Part shown: positions 29,793 to 38,143 of the stretch, piece after piece
Position numbering within the stretch: the stretch's first letter is position 1
How the letters are laid out: every line of letters begins with the position of its first letter
From: an uncultured Gilliamella sp.
Lineage (GTDB): Bacteria > Pseudomonadota > Gammaproteobacteria > Enterobacterales > Orbaceae
Reading direction: 5' to 3'
Length of the DNA stretch: 38,143 bases
NCBI GenBank assembly: GCA_945276085.1
Contig: CALYPO010000008.1
Span: forward strand, 1 to 38,143
Translations under genes and position numbers: made by a program
The notes under the pieces: model-generated
What the model was told of the DNA's origin: nothing
The model's database searches: none
Seen by the model: the letters and a program-made list of their open reading frames with translations, nothing else

Positions 29793-29810
29793 AAATCTAT
29801 AAAAATACCA

Positions 29811-30509
29811 TTATCGACGATCGCCAAAAATCCTTAGCAGCATAATGAACAAGTTAATGAAATCAAGATATAAAGTTAATGCACCTAAAATGACAAAGCG
29901 TCTAAATACATTTTGATCATCATAAGATATATTTTCGCCTAACTCTTTGAGTTTTTGATTATCATAAGCAGTTAATCCTGCAAAAACAAACACGCCAATG
30001 TAAGTTACAGCCCACATTAATGGCTCACTCTTTAAAAAGAGATTAACCAATGAGGCAATCACAATGCCAATTAGTCCCATAAATAAAAAGCGACCGAAGG
30101 CTGATAAATCACGTTTTGTGGTATAGCCATAAAAAGCCATCGCAGCAAACATGCCTGCTGTAATAAAAAATACACTCGCAATCGAAGACGAAGTATAAAC
30201 TATAAAATAGATAGAAAACGTACAACCATTTAAAACAGAATAGAGCATAAACAATGTGGTTGCCGCTGCGCCAGATAAACGATTGATAAAACCAGAAATA
30301 ACAAAAACTAGCCCTAGCTCAGCAATTAATAATACCCACATACCTCGATATAATAACTGTAATAATTGCAGATTAGTTGATGCATACCATGCAACTAAAG
30401 CTGTTAATAATAGTCCAACAGTCATCCAGCCGTAAACATGACTCATATAGGTTTGTACACGACTTGTCGATTTTTCGATTATTGAACTATTAGATGAATA
30501 ATTTGCCAT
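29811..30509 (-). CDS. ybhL: Bax inhibitor-1 family membrane protein YbhL
   Basis: 232 aa, against 234 for E. coli YbhL. About seven membrane helices and the family's charged C-terminal end (LYLDFINLFIMLLRIFG) are present; the family includes pH-sensitive calcium leak channels. Conserved stretches are YMSHVYGWMTVGLLLTALVA, YGYTTKRDLS and LTAYDNQKLK. The role in bacteria is not settled. In E. coli ybhL follows moaE, the same order as here, so the placement is ancestral. The start has AGAGGTAAAGG before it. Confidence 0.94.
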   Translation of the reverse strand: MANYSSNSSIIEKSTSRVQTYMSHVYGWMTVGLLLTALVAWYASTNLQLLQLLYRGMWVLLIAELGLVFVISGFINRLSGAAATTLFMLYSVLNGCTFSIYFIVYTSSSIASVFFITAGMFAAMAFYGYTTKRDLSAFGRFLFMGLIGIVIASLVNLFLKSEPLMWAVTYIGVFVFAGLTAYDNQKLKELGENISYDDQNVFRRFVILGALTLYLDFINLFIMLLRIFGDRR

Positions 30510-30568
30510 CCTTTACCTCTTATAAAATATTATGTAACATACTCAATCTATTATATATTAAATGGAGA

Positions 30569-31012
30569 TTAAAGCCATTTTTTCAATGCTTGTATATCAG
30601 AATTTTTAGGCTCGACCCAATTATCCCCATTACCTGTACGTTCTTTTTTCCAAAAAGGCGCTTGTGTTTTTAATACATCCATTATAAATTCAGCCGCAGC
30701 AAAAGCATCCGCACGATGGGCACTACTGACTCCGACAAAAACGATTTGTTCATTATTACTTATTTCACCTACTCGGTGAATCACGGCCACACGACTTAAT
30801 TGCCAACGCTCACGAGCTTGATTAACAATTTGACGTAGTACTTTTTCTGTCATGCCAGAATAGTGTTCTAAAAAAAGGCTAAGAGGCAGCTCGTCAACTG
30901 AACGAACTTTACCTATAAATGTTACAACCGCACCGTCTTGCGATAGTTCTGATAACCAAGCACTTAATTTGTTGGCATCTATTTGCTCATCACCAACTTG
31001 AATGATATCCAT
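30569..31012 (-). CDS. moaE: Molybdopterin synthase catalytic subunit MoaE
   Basis: 147 aa, against 150 in E. coli. With thiocarboxylated MoaD it converts precursor Z (cPMP) to molybdopterin. The conserved HRVGEI, SAHRADAFAAAEF and FWKKE segments include the lysines and histidines around the active site. The start is 4 bases after the moaD stop. It ends 59 bases before ybhL. Confidence 0.96.
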   Translation of the reverse strand: MDIIQVGDEQIDANKLSAWLSELSQDGAVVTFIGKVRSVDELPLSLFLEHYSGMTEKVLRQIVNQARERWQLSRVAVIHRVGEISNNEQIVFVGVSSAHRADAFAAAEFIMDVLKTQAPFWKKERTGNGDNWVEPKNSDIQALKKWL

Positions 31013-31016
31013 ATTT

Positions 31017-31262
31017 TCAGCCGCCTGTCACAGGAGGAAAAAAAGCGATTTCATCATCAGGTTGTATTATATAATCAAAATCGACCAATGATTGATTAAC
31101 AGCACATAATACAGTTTTTTCTGTTAATGCCATTGACCATTTATTGCCTTGCTGGCTTAATTTTTGTAAAAGGTCAGAAATCGACAATTGACTAACATCT
31201 AATAAGATACTTTCAACACCAATGAGCTCTCTTATTTGAGCAAAAAAAATAATTCTATTCAT
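31017..31262 (-). CDS. moaD: Molybdopterin synthase sulfur carrier subunit MoaD
   Basis: 81 aa, the E. coli length. A ubiquitin-fold protein ending in Gly-Gly (FFPPVTGG), whose C terminus carries the thiocarboxylate that delivers sulfur to MoaE. There is no clear ribosome site, which suggests coupling to moaC, 18 bases upstream. MoeB, which activates it, is not in the window. Confidence 0.95.
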   Translation of the reverse strand: MNRIIFFAQIRELIGVESILLDVSQLSISDLLQKLSQQGNKWSMALTEKTVLCAVNQSLVDFDYIIQPDDEIAFFPPVTGG

Positions 31263-31280
31263 ACTTTGACTATTTTAGTA

Positions 31281-31757
31281 TTAGATTGCAAAATCACCCG
31301 ATTTACCACCCGTTTTAGTTAATAATCTTACTTGAGTGATAACCATGTCTTTTTGTACAGCTTTACACATATCATATATCGTTAAAGCCGCTACAGATGC
31401 AGCAACCAATGCTTCCATTTCAACACCTGTTTGACCTTGCAATCGACATACGGACTCAATTCTAACACAAGAATTAACAATATCAGCTTCAATATTAACT
31501 TCAACTTTACTCAGTAAAAGCGGATGACAAAGGGGAATAAGTTCCCAAGTTTTTTTAGCGGCTTGAATACCTGCAATTCTAGCAGTGGCAAAAACGTCAC
31601 CTTTGTGATGTTTACCTTCAATAATCATGTTTAATGTTGCTGAGTTCATCATAACCTGTGACTCAGCTCTTGCTTCCCGTGCCGTTATTTGTTTATTGGA
31701 CACATCAACCATATGTGCATCACCATTATGATTAATATGTGAAAAGTTTTCTGGCAT
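31281..31757 (-). CDS. moaC: Cyclic pyranopterin monophosphate synthase MoaC
   Basis: 158 aa from ATG 31757, against 161 in E. coli. It closes the pyranopterin ring to make cPMP from the MoaA product. Visible motifs are GDAHMVDVS, the [17 protein letters not shown] segment, [19 protein letters not shown], and the lysine-rich end [10 protein letters not shown] longer frame from 31826 is not conserved; AAGGAATAC lies ahead of the chosen start. It is the first gene of moaC-moaD-moaE-ybhL here; moaA and moaB, which precede it in E. coli, are missing. Confidence 0.96.
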   Translation of the reverse strand: MPENFSHINHNGDAHMVDVSNKQITAREARAESQVMMNSATLNMIIEGKHHKGDVFATARIAGIQAAKKTWELIPLCHPLLLSKVEVNIEADIVNSCVRIESVCRLQGQTGVEMEALVAASVAALTIYDMCKAVQKDMVITQVRLLTKTGGKSGDFAI

Positions 31758-31808
31758 TTTGTATTCCTTAAAAAATATCACTAATTCTAATCTGCCAAGA
31801 TAACAAAT

Positions 31809-31837
31809 TTTATAAAACGATACCATATTTCGATCAA
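31809..31837 (-). promoter_or_regulatory. Promoter of moaC-moaD-moaE-ybhL
   Basis: On the minus strand a -35 TTGATC (31837-31832), 17-base spacer and -10 TATAAA (31814-31809) are well placed, about 50 bases before the moaC ATG. The leader is too short for the molybdenum-cofactor riboswitch that precedes E. coli moaA. Confidence 0.65.
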
Positions 31838-31918
31838 TGGGTTACCATTTAAATTTTAAAGTTTAATCGCAAACTTATTAGATAAAATCCATAAAAAACA
31901 AATGATGTCAGCTAGCTT

Positions 31919-31947
31919 TTGCGAGTTATATAAAAACTCAGTACAAT
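31919..31947 (+). promoter_or_regulatory. Promoter of priA
   Basis: -35 TTGCGA (31919-31924), 17-base spacer, -10 TACAAT (31942-31947), about 34 bases before the priA ATG. It is divergent from the moaC promoter. Confidence 0.65.
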
Positions 31948-31980
31948 ATTGACCTTGATTAATTTTACTTGTGACACTTA

Positions 31981-34152
31981 ATGCTGATCGCTCATGTAGC
32001 CTTACCGGTACCGCTTTACCAACTTTATGACTATTGCTTAACTTCACCTGCTCAAGTGGGTATGCGGGTAAAAGTCCCTTTTGGTAAACGTTTTGCTATA
32101 GGTATTATTGTTAAAATAGATCAGCAAACCGACATTGAAATTGAACACTTAAAATCAATTGTCTCAATAATTGACGAGCAACCGTTGTTCACAAATTCAA
32201 TTTGGAAATTATTAAATTGGGCAGCTAATTACTATCATTATCCCATTGGCGAAGTTTTGTTTCACGCTATGCCTATTTTGTTACGCCAAGGTCGCAAAGC
32301 TTGCCAAGATGAAATTAAACAATGGCAACTGACGCAATTAGGTCAACATATTGATTTAAATACATTATCAAGAGCACCAAAACAAAAATTGTTATTATCT
32401 TTATTTAGAAATAATCAGTTGCATGATTCAGATTTAAGCTTAACTGTATATCATCAGTTACAAAAAAAACAATTGATTACCCAAATCAGTCAACAACCAA
32501 ATAACATTCCATGGCAATCTAGTTTTTCAACTAATCGCAATACTATTGTATTAAATAACGAACAAATCCAAGCTATTAATACCATCAATCAACAAAATGA
32601 TCATTTTTCAGTATTTTTGTTAGAAGGGATCACTGGATCAGGTAAAACGGAAGTTTATTTAAATGTCCTTACTGGCATTTTAGCAAAAGGCAAGCAGGCT
32701 TTAGTATTAGTACCCGAAATTAGTTTAACGCCACAAACAATTAGACGTTTTGAACAACGCTTTAACGCACCGATTGATATTTTACATTCAGGATTAACCG
32801 ATAAGCAACGGTTGAATGTTTGGTTAAGGAGTAAGAATGGTGAAAATGCCATTGTCGTTGGTACTCGCTCTTCAGTTTTTACACCGTTTAAAGACTTGGG
32901 CATAATTATTATTGATGAAGAACATGATAGCTCTTATAAACAACAAGAAGGATGGCGTTATAATGCAAGGGATTTAGCCATTATTCGTGCCAAATTCGAT
33001 AATATCCCTATATTATTAGGTTCTGCAACACCGTCACTTGAAACCTTGAATAATGTCCAAAATCACCGTTATCAATTATTACAGTTAACTAAACGAGCAG
33101 GAAATGCACAACTAGCAAAACAATCTATCTTAGATATAAGAGGATTAGTCTTATCGGCTGGATTATCTCAACCCCTTATTGAACAAATAAAAAAACATCT
33201 AAACAATAACAATCAAGTCATGTTATTCTTAAATCGACGAGGTTTTTCACCTTTATTGATATGCCATGATTGTGGTTGGATTGCTGAGTGCCCACGTTGT
33301 GATAGACCGTATACCTTTCACCAACAGCAAAATAAACTCAGTTGCCATTATTGCGATACCCCAAGAGGGGTACCTAAACAATGCCCTAAATGTGGTTCAA
33401 CGCACTTAGTACCCGTTGGATTTGGTACCGAACAACTTGAAAAACAATTAGCAATATTATTTCCAGAAATAAAAATTAGCCGAATTGATCGTGATACTGT
33501 ATCTAAAAAAGGTGCACTCGATACATATTTACAAACTATTGAGCAAGGTGGTGCTCACATTTTAGTTGGTACCCAAATTTTAGCTAAAGGCCATCACTTT
33601 CCGAATGTTACTTTAGTTGGTATTGTTGATGTTGATGGTGCATTGTTTTCAAGTGATTTTCGCGCAACAGAGCGATTTGCACAAATCTATACGCAAGTAT
33701 CTGGTAGAGCAGGACGTGAGGCCAAAGCAGGTGAAGTCATTTTACAAACCTATCATCCAGATCATCCTTTATTAAATATTTTGCTTCATCAAGGATATCA
33801 AGAGTTTGCCAAACAGACGTTGCTAGAGCGTCAAAAAACCTTATTACCGCCATTTAGTTACCAGACATTAATTCGTGCAGCAGATCGTAATAATCAATAT
33901 GCACCAGCATTTTTACAACGTATAGATGAGTGGTTAAAAATGCATTGTGACGATCCTGCTTTATGGTTACTTGGTCCAATGCCAGCAAATCAAGCCAAAA
34001 AAGCGGGGTACAACCGTTGGCAGTTATTAGTACAACATACTAATCGACAAAAGCTTCAAACTATTTTAGATCAATTAATTATAACAATAGAAAAATGGAA
34101 TGAATCAAGCAAAGTTAGGTGGAGCATAGATGTTGATCCTATAGATAATTAA
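31981..34152 (+). CDS. priA: Primosomal replication restart helicase PriA
   Basis: 723 aa, against 732 in E. coli. PriA recognises stalled forks and D-loops and reloads the replisome. The N-terminal DNA-binding domain (AHVALPVPL, VPFGKR) is followed by a helicase core with Walker A GITGSGKTE near residue 217 and the DEEH box near 311. The zinc-binding region at about 428-476 has four CxxC pairs (CHDC, CPRC, CHYC, CPKC). The C-terminal helicase motifs follow (GTQILAKGHHFP, QVSGRAGR). The ribosome site is weak, suggesting low expression. Confidence 0.97.
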   Translation: MLIAHVALPVPLYQLYDYCLTSPAQVGMRVKVPFGKRFAIGIIVKIDQQTDIEIEHLKSIVSIIDEQPLFTNSIWKLLNWAANYYHYPIGEVLFHAMPILLRQGRKACQDEIKQWQLTQLGQHIDLNTLSRAPKQKLLLSLFRNNQLHDSDLSLTVYHQLQKKQLITQISQQPNNIPWQSSFSTNRNTIVLNNEQIQAINTINQQNDHFSVFLLEGITGSGKTEVYLNVLTGILAKGKQALVLVPEISLTPQTIRRFEQRFNAPIDILHSGLTDKQRLNVWLRSKNGENAIVVGTRSSVFTPFKDLGIIIIDEEHDSSYKQQEGWRYNARDLAIIRAKFDNIPILLGSATPSLETLNNVQNHRYQLLQLTKRAGNAQLAKQSILDIRGLVLSAGLSQPLIEQIKKHLNNNNQVMLFLNRRGFSPLLICHDCGWIAECPRCDRPYTFHQQQNKLSCHYCDTPRGVPKQCPKCGSTHLVPVGFGTEQLEKQLAILFPEIKISRIDRDTVSKKGALDTYLQTIEQGGAHILVGTQILAKGHHFPNVTLVGIVDVDGALFSSDFRATERFAQIYTQVSGRAGREAKAGEVILQTYHPDHPLLNILLHQGYQEFAKQTLLERQKTLLPPFSYQTLIRAADRNNQYAPAFLQRIDEWLKMHCDDPALWLLGPMPANQAKKAGYNRWQLLVQHTNRQKLQTILDQLIITIEKWNESSKVRWSIDVDPIDN

Positions 34153-34207
34153 TCGAAGCCATCTAGATAAACAGCCGACGAGGTTCTCAGTCGACTGCCT
34201 AATTACG

Positions 34208-34513
34208 TTATAATGCTATTTTACCAGCATTTTTATCCAATGTTGCTTGACCAATACCTGATACCTCTTTTAATTGTTCTACTGAAACAAAAGGCCCAAA
34301 TTTTTCACGATACTCAACGATTTTTTTAGCTTTACTTGCGCCTATTCCTGTTAATACTTTTGTGAGTTCCTCTGCCGAAGCGGTATTGATATTGACTTGA
34401 GTGATTTGTTGCTGATCTTGTTTAGCTACTTCATTAGGTAACTTATCAGCTAAACTTACATTAGAAAACGCTAGACTCGATAATAAAAGACAGATTAGGG
34501 AAAATAGTTTCAT
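34208..34513 (-). CDS. ComEA-like helix-hairpin-helix protein (YbaV-like)
   Basis: 101 aa. Residues 1-22 form a signal peptide (ends SLA). A ComEA-type double helix-hairpin-helix follows from about residue 41: VNINTASAEELTKVLTGIG, then SGIGQATLDK. ComEA proteins bind DNA in the periplasm during uptake; whether this organism is competent cannot be told here. It follows ppiD, as ybaV does in E. coli. AAGAGG precedes the ATG. The ppiD terminator upstream suggests it has its own promoter. Confidence 0.88.
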   Translation of the reverse strand: MKLFSLICLLLSSLAFSNVSLADKLPNEVAKQDQQQITQVNINTASAEELTKVLTGIGASKAKKIVEYREKFGPFVSVEQLKEVSGIGQATLDKNAGKIAL

Positions 34514-34605
34514 TTGATTAACCTCTTAAATATAGTTATGCAATTAATATGCTTTATTACTATGTCATTGAATAAAACTATATGGCGTTAATCATTTAAA
34601 AAATG

Positions 34606-34631
34606 AGAAAAGTCACCTAAGTGACTTTTCT
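34606..34631 (-). terminator. Terminator of ppiD
   Basis: AGAAAAGTCAC (34606-34616) and GTGACTTTTCT (34621-34631) make a perfect 11-bp stem with a 4-base loop. On the minus strand CATTTTTTAA follows. It lies between ppiD and the comEA-like gene. Confidence 0.85.
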
Positions 34632-34667
34632 AAATTAAACAAATTTTCTGTAATTTTACGAACTACA

Positions 34668-36524
34668 TCACAAATTTGCATCCGGCATTATTTCGATTTT
34701 AGCTTTAGAACGGATATCTTCAGCTAAATAATAATAGGTATTATTCATGAATAATGGTAATAATTCTGATGATATATCTTTCGATTCGCTAGGGGTATTA
34801 ACACCCGTTAACACAACAACTGTTGCGCTTTTATCATTCAAATATTCTACGCCATACACGCGTTTAGATGTTGTTGAAGGTACCAGATCAAACACCATAT
34901 TTATAACACGCGCATCGAGATCATTGTCATTACGATGTAGGGTATAATTTTTGGAAAATTGCACATTTGCCGAACTACCTTTATTATTTAATTGTTCCAT
35001 TGTGCTATTAACAGTAGCTTGAAAACGACTATTGGCAATATCTTGATGTAATTTTTTATTAATTTCATCTTTAACTTCATCAAAAGGTGCAATACCTTCT
35101 GGTCGATAATCAACCACCTGAATGACAAAATCAGACAAATCTAAACCTTGTCCGACGGTTATCATTTCAGACACTTTACCTGTTACTTTACCATCAACTA
35201 TCATTTCATCACTAAAAGCAACATCTCTAACTTCAGGATAACGTAAAATAGTTGATACATCATTAAAATAAGCCCAATCAGAATTAAATAGTGGTAAATC
35301 AGATTCTTTAGCAATCAATTCTAATGAATTAGGATTTTTGTTAACTGCAGCTTGGATTTTCTGTTCTACAGTTTCAAATGCATTTTTTATTTTCGAATTC
35401 TTAAGTTTTGATTCGATAATAGACTTAGCATAATCAAAATCCATTGCTTTAGCGGGTTGAATATCATCTAATTTGACAATAAGATATCCTTCATCAACAG
35501 CAATAGGATTAGATATTTGCCCTATTGTATCCAAGTGTGCATCTTTAAATGCCTGTGGTAAAGAATCATCATCAACAAACCAACCTAATGAACCATTTTT
35601 ACCATATGGAGATGCATTATCTTGATTAACAGTTTTAGCAATACTTTCAAAATTGCTACCTGATGCTAATTCATTAACAATATCATCAGCCTCATGTTTA
35701 TCTTTGATATAAATTACACTATAAGATTTTTTTGCAGGAAAAGTATAATCTTTAATATTGTTATTAAATTCTTGTTTTACCTCATCACCACTGACATGAA
35801 TTTTTTTATTATATTGATATTCTTCATTTAAAATATAATTAAATTTCACTCTCTCTTTTTTATAAAATTCACTTTGGTGTTCGTCATAATATTTTTGCTC
35901 ATCCTCTAACGTAATTTTCACATCATCGAGATTAACAATATTGGGATTAATCTCTGCTGTATAAATGGTTCGAGTTTGCTCCTTCAATTTAGAAATTTCT
36001 GAGTCCACAGGTAAAACAAAACTCGAATTGATTAGAGCGTCTATGACTTGTTGTTGTTGTAAAGATGATCTTATACCTTCACCATAAGTATCTGGTGTGT
36101 AACCATTGGCAGCTAAGAGGTCTAAATATTTTTCATTACTAAATTTACCATTGTCAAAAAATACTCTTTGCTGTCTTATAAACTCTTTTACTTGGTCATT
36201 ACTTATATTTGCACCAAGTTGTTGAGAAAATTTATAGGCTAAATAGTTGGTAATTTCAGAATAAAATACGTTCCGACGAAGTTGTTTAATAAATGCAGGA
36301 TCACCCATTGACGTTGAGGTAACTTCTTTTGCGCGTGCTTCAAATTCAGCTCGACTAATACCTTCTCCATCAACTTTTGCAATATATAGTGTAGCATCGT
36401 TAGCTTTGTTACTACCACCAAACCCAAAAAAACCAATCCCTGTAAATATAAAAGATAAAATAATGATTGCAAAAATAATCTTAACGACAATATTATTTGC
36501 CGCTTTACGGATTGTATCCATCAT
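34668..36524 (-). CDS. ppiD: Periplasmic chaperone PpiD (SurA-like, membrane-anchored)
   Basis: 618 aa from ATG 36524, against 623 in E. coli. PpiD sits at the Sec translocon and helps newly exported proteins leave it. The N terminus MMDTIRKAANNIVVKIIF leads into a single membrane helix (to about residue 36). A SurA-like chaperone region follows, then a parvulin domain near residues 255-360 (SYSVIYIKD; GSLGWFVDDDSLP). Seven more in-frame residues exist upstream (36545), but the family start and GGAG placement favour 36524. In E. coli hupB lies between lon and ppiD; here it is missing. Confidence 0.94.
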   Translation of the reverse strand: MMDTIRKAANNIVVKIIFAIIILSFIFTGIGFFGFGGSNKANDATLYIAKVDGEGISRAEFEARAKEVTSTSMGDPAFIKQLRRNVFYSEITNYLAYKFSQQLGANISNDQVKEFIRQQRVFFDNGKFSNEKYLDLLAANGYTPDTYGEGIRSSLQQQQVIDALINSSFVLPVDSEISKLKEQTRTIYTAEINPNIVNLDDVKITLEDEQKYYDEHQSEFYKKERVKFNYILNEEYQYNKKIHVSGDEVKQEFNNNIKDYTFPAKKSYSVIYIKDKHEADDIVNELASGSNFESIAKTVNQDNASPYGKNGSLGWFVDDDSLPQAFKDAHLDTIGQISNPIAVDEGYLIVKLDDIQPAKAMDFDYAKSIIESKLKNSKIKNAFETVEQKIQAAVNKNPNSLELIAKESDLPLFNSDWAYFNDVSTILRYPEVRDVAFSDEMIVDGKVTGKVSEMITVGQGLDLSDFVIQVVDYRPEGIAPFDEVKDEINKKLHQDIANSRFQATVNSTMEQLNNKGSSANVQFSKNYTLHRNDNDLDARVINMVFDLVPSTTSKRVYGVEYLNDKSATVVVLTGVNTPSESKDISSELLPLFMNNTYYYLAEDIRSKAKIEIMPDANL

Positions 36525-36564
36525 TTCTTGCTTTTCTCCATACACCTTAAGTTTTAATTTGGCA

Positions 36565-36573
36565 AGTATAGCA
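36565..36573 (-). promoter_or_regulatory. Extended -10 promoter of ppiD
   Basis: On the minus strand TGCTATACT (36573-36565) is an extended -10 element, about 40 bases before the ppiD start. No clear -35 is present, as is common with extended -10 promoters. Confidence 0.5.
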
Positions 36574-36610
36574 TATTTAGTTAAATTGGCTATTATCGGA
36601 ATTATCCGAG

Positions 36611-36644
36611 ATAAAAAAAAAGATCAACATCAGTTGATCTTTTT
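36611..36644 (-). terminator. Terminator of lon
   Basis: AAAAAGATCAAC (36617-36628) and GTTGATCTTTTT (36633-36644) form a 12-bp stem with a 4-base loop. On the minus strand the stem runs into a stretch of nine T. It lies 14 bases after the lon stop. Confidence 0.9.
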
Positions 36645-36658
36645 AATTTTAAGGATGA

Positions 36659-38143
36659 TTAATTCAATCGGGCATGTGTAGGAATTTTAGTTTTCACTAC
36701 TTTTGTAGCCTTTTTTGAAGAGGGTTTTAATTTAATGTTTTTTTTCAGTGGTTCGATACCAAATGGATTATTTTGTAATGCAATGGTGATCACGTCATCA
36801 ATCCATTGAACAGGTCTGATATCAACTTCTGATTTTACATTATCAGGTATTTCCTCTAAATCTTTAACATTATCCTTTGGTATAATTACTGTTTTAATGC
36901 CACCGCGATGTGCTGCCAGTAATTTCTCTTTTAGTCCACCAATAGGTAACACTTCACCACGTAAAGTTATTTCACCTGTCATGGCAACATCTGACCGGAC
37001 AGGATTACCCGTTAGTGTCGAAATTAATGATGTACACATGGCAATACCAGCACTTGGTCCATCCTTTGGTGTCGCACCATCAGGAACATGTACATGTATA
37101 TCGCGTTTTTCGTAAAAATCGCTATTAATACCTAATTTTTCTGCTCGAGAACGTACCACCGTCAATGCCGTTTGGATAGACTCTTGCATAACATCACCTA
37201 ACGAGCCTGTGTATGTTAGTTTTCCTTTACCAGGAACACTCACCGATTCAATTGTCAATAAATCACCACCAACTTCTGTCCAAGCAAGACCAATAACTTG
37301 CCCTACGCGATTTTCGTTGTCAGTTTTACCGTAATCAAACCGTTGAATACCTAAGAAATCCTTCAAATTATCTTGCGTAATAGTTACTTTTTTCAACTTA
37401 CTGTTTAAGGCTAATTGCTTAACCACTTTACGGCAAATTTTGGCAATTTCTCGTTCTAAACTACGTACACCAGCCTCTCGAGTATAATAACGAATAATGC
37501 CGATAATCGCTGAATCATCAATCTCTATTTCTTTTGATTTTAATCCATTATTTTCAATCTGTTTCGAAATTAAATGCTGCTTTGCAATATTCAATTTTTC
37601 GTCTTCGGTATAGCCTGATAGACGAATGACTTCCATCCTATCTAATAAAGGAGCAGGAATATTCATTGAATTCGCCGTAGCAACAAACATCACATCCGAC
37701 AAGTCATAATCAACTTCTAAGTAGTGATCACTAAATGCATTATTTTGTTCTGGATCAAGCACTTCTAATAATGCAGAAGCAGGATCACCCCGCATATCTG
37801 ATGCCATTTTATCAATTTCATCAAGTAAAAATAACGGATTTTTGACACCGACCTTAACCATACGTTGTATCAATTTACCAGGCATAGAACCAATATAAGT
37901 ACGTCTATGACCACGAATCTCGGCTTCGTCACGAACACCACCAAGAGCCATACGTACATATTGACGACCTGTTGCTTTAGCAATAGATTGACCTAACGAT
38001 GTTTTACCTACCCCTGGAGGACCAACTAAACATAAAATTGGACCTTTGACCTTATTAACTCGTCCTTGTACGGCTAAGTACTCTAAAATACGGTCTTTAA
38101 CTCGCTCTAAACCATAATGATCTTTATCCAAAACTTTCTGTGC
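36659..38143 (-). CDS. lon: ATP-dependent Lon protease, C-terminal part (cut by window edge)
   Basis: 494 codons are visible and the frame stays open to the right edge (reading A-Q-K-V-L-D before the first apparent TTG start), so the N-terminal domain of about 300 residues lies outside. Lon degrades misfolded and regulatory proteins such as SulA. Visible are the AAA+ Walker [10 protein letters not shown], Walker [10 protein letters not shown], the arginine-rich sensor region, and the protease domain with the Ser-Lys dyad in KDGPSAG and GGLKEKLLA. The tail after the usual end is about 20 residues longer and lysine-rich ([16 protein letters not shown]). Confidence 0.97.
   Translation of the reverse strand, partial: AQKVLDKDHYGLERVKDRILEYLAVQGRVNKVKGPILCLVGPPGVGKTSLGQSIAKATGRQYVRMALGGVRDEAEIRGHRRTYIGSMPGKLIQRMVKVGVKNPLFLLDEIDKMASDMRGDPASALLEVLDPEQNNAFSDHYLEVDYDLSDVMFVATANSMNIPAPLLDRMEVIRLSGYTEDEKLNIAKQHLISKQIENNGLKSKEIEIDDSAIIGIIRYYTREAGVRSLEREIAKICRKVVKQLALNSKLKKVTITQDNLKDFLGIQRFDYGKTDNENRVGQVIGLAWTEVGGDLLTIESVSVPGKGKLTYTGSLGDVMQESIQTALTVVRSRAEKLGINSDFYEKRDIHVHVPDGATPKDGPSAGIAMCTSLISTLTGNPVRSDVAMTGEITLRGEVLPIGGLKEKLLAAHRGGIKTVIIPKDNVKDLEEIPDNVKSEVDIRPVQWIDDVITIALQNNPFGIEPLKKNIKLKPSSKKATKVVKTKIPTHARLN

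Noticed and set aside
31758-31826. Upstream start extending moaC
   Set aside because: Covers the promoter and leader; no family similarity, and the ATG at 31757 has a good ribosome site.
31758-31980. Molybdenum-cofactor riboswitch upstream of moaC
   Set aside because: The leader after the inferred promoter is under 50 bases, too short for that riboswitch.

Overview
The window reads as an ordinary chromosomal segment of an AT-rich gammaproteobacterium. Almost every gene matches an Enterobacterales family at close to full length: MukFEB, PntAB, OxyR, FabR, PcnB, LptD, SurA, KsgA, ApaH, SppA, LapC/YejM, YbhL, MoaCDE, PriA, PpiD and Lon. The combination of low GC, MukBEF, and gene neighbourhoods that resemble E. 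coli but have genes missing suggests a host-associated relative such as the Orbaceae (Gilliamella, Frischella or Orbus). That placement is inference from recall; no search was run.

Layout: the 3' end of an unknown gene and its terminator (1-125); lemA (467-1099); the mukF-mukE-mukB condensin operon on the minus strand (1557-8066); an accessory stretch (8067-12851) with a small Fur-box-linked peptide gene, decayed coding fragments, and a nucleoside-salvage operon (ribokinase remnant, nucleoside hydrolase, MFS transporter); pntAB (12852-15794); an exported alpha/beta hydrolase, fabR and oxyR on the minus strand (15860-18691); pcnB (with an apparent AUU start) and lptD, surA, ksgA, apaH, sppA on the plus strand (19142-27769); lapC/yejM, then moaC-moaD-moaE-ybhL on the minus strand (27813-31757); priA on the plus strand (31981-34152); comEA-like, ppiD and the 3' part of lon on the minus strand (34208-38143).

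Functional themes: LptD, SurA, SppA, PpiD and LapC serve envelope biogenesis and quality control; OxyR, FabR and PntAB serve redox and lipid balance; MukBEF, PriA and PcnB serve chromosome and RNA maintenance; MoaCDE make molybdopterin. I found no CRISPR array, phage, intact insertion sequence, tRNA or rRNA. No clearly new biological system is visible. The most interesting items are the Fur-box small peptide, the AUU start of pcnB, a LapC homologue that keeps hydrolase-type residues lost in E. coli, the decayed ribokinase, and gene losses from four otherwise conserved neighbourhoods.
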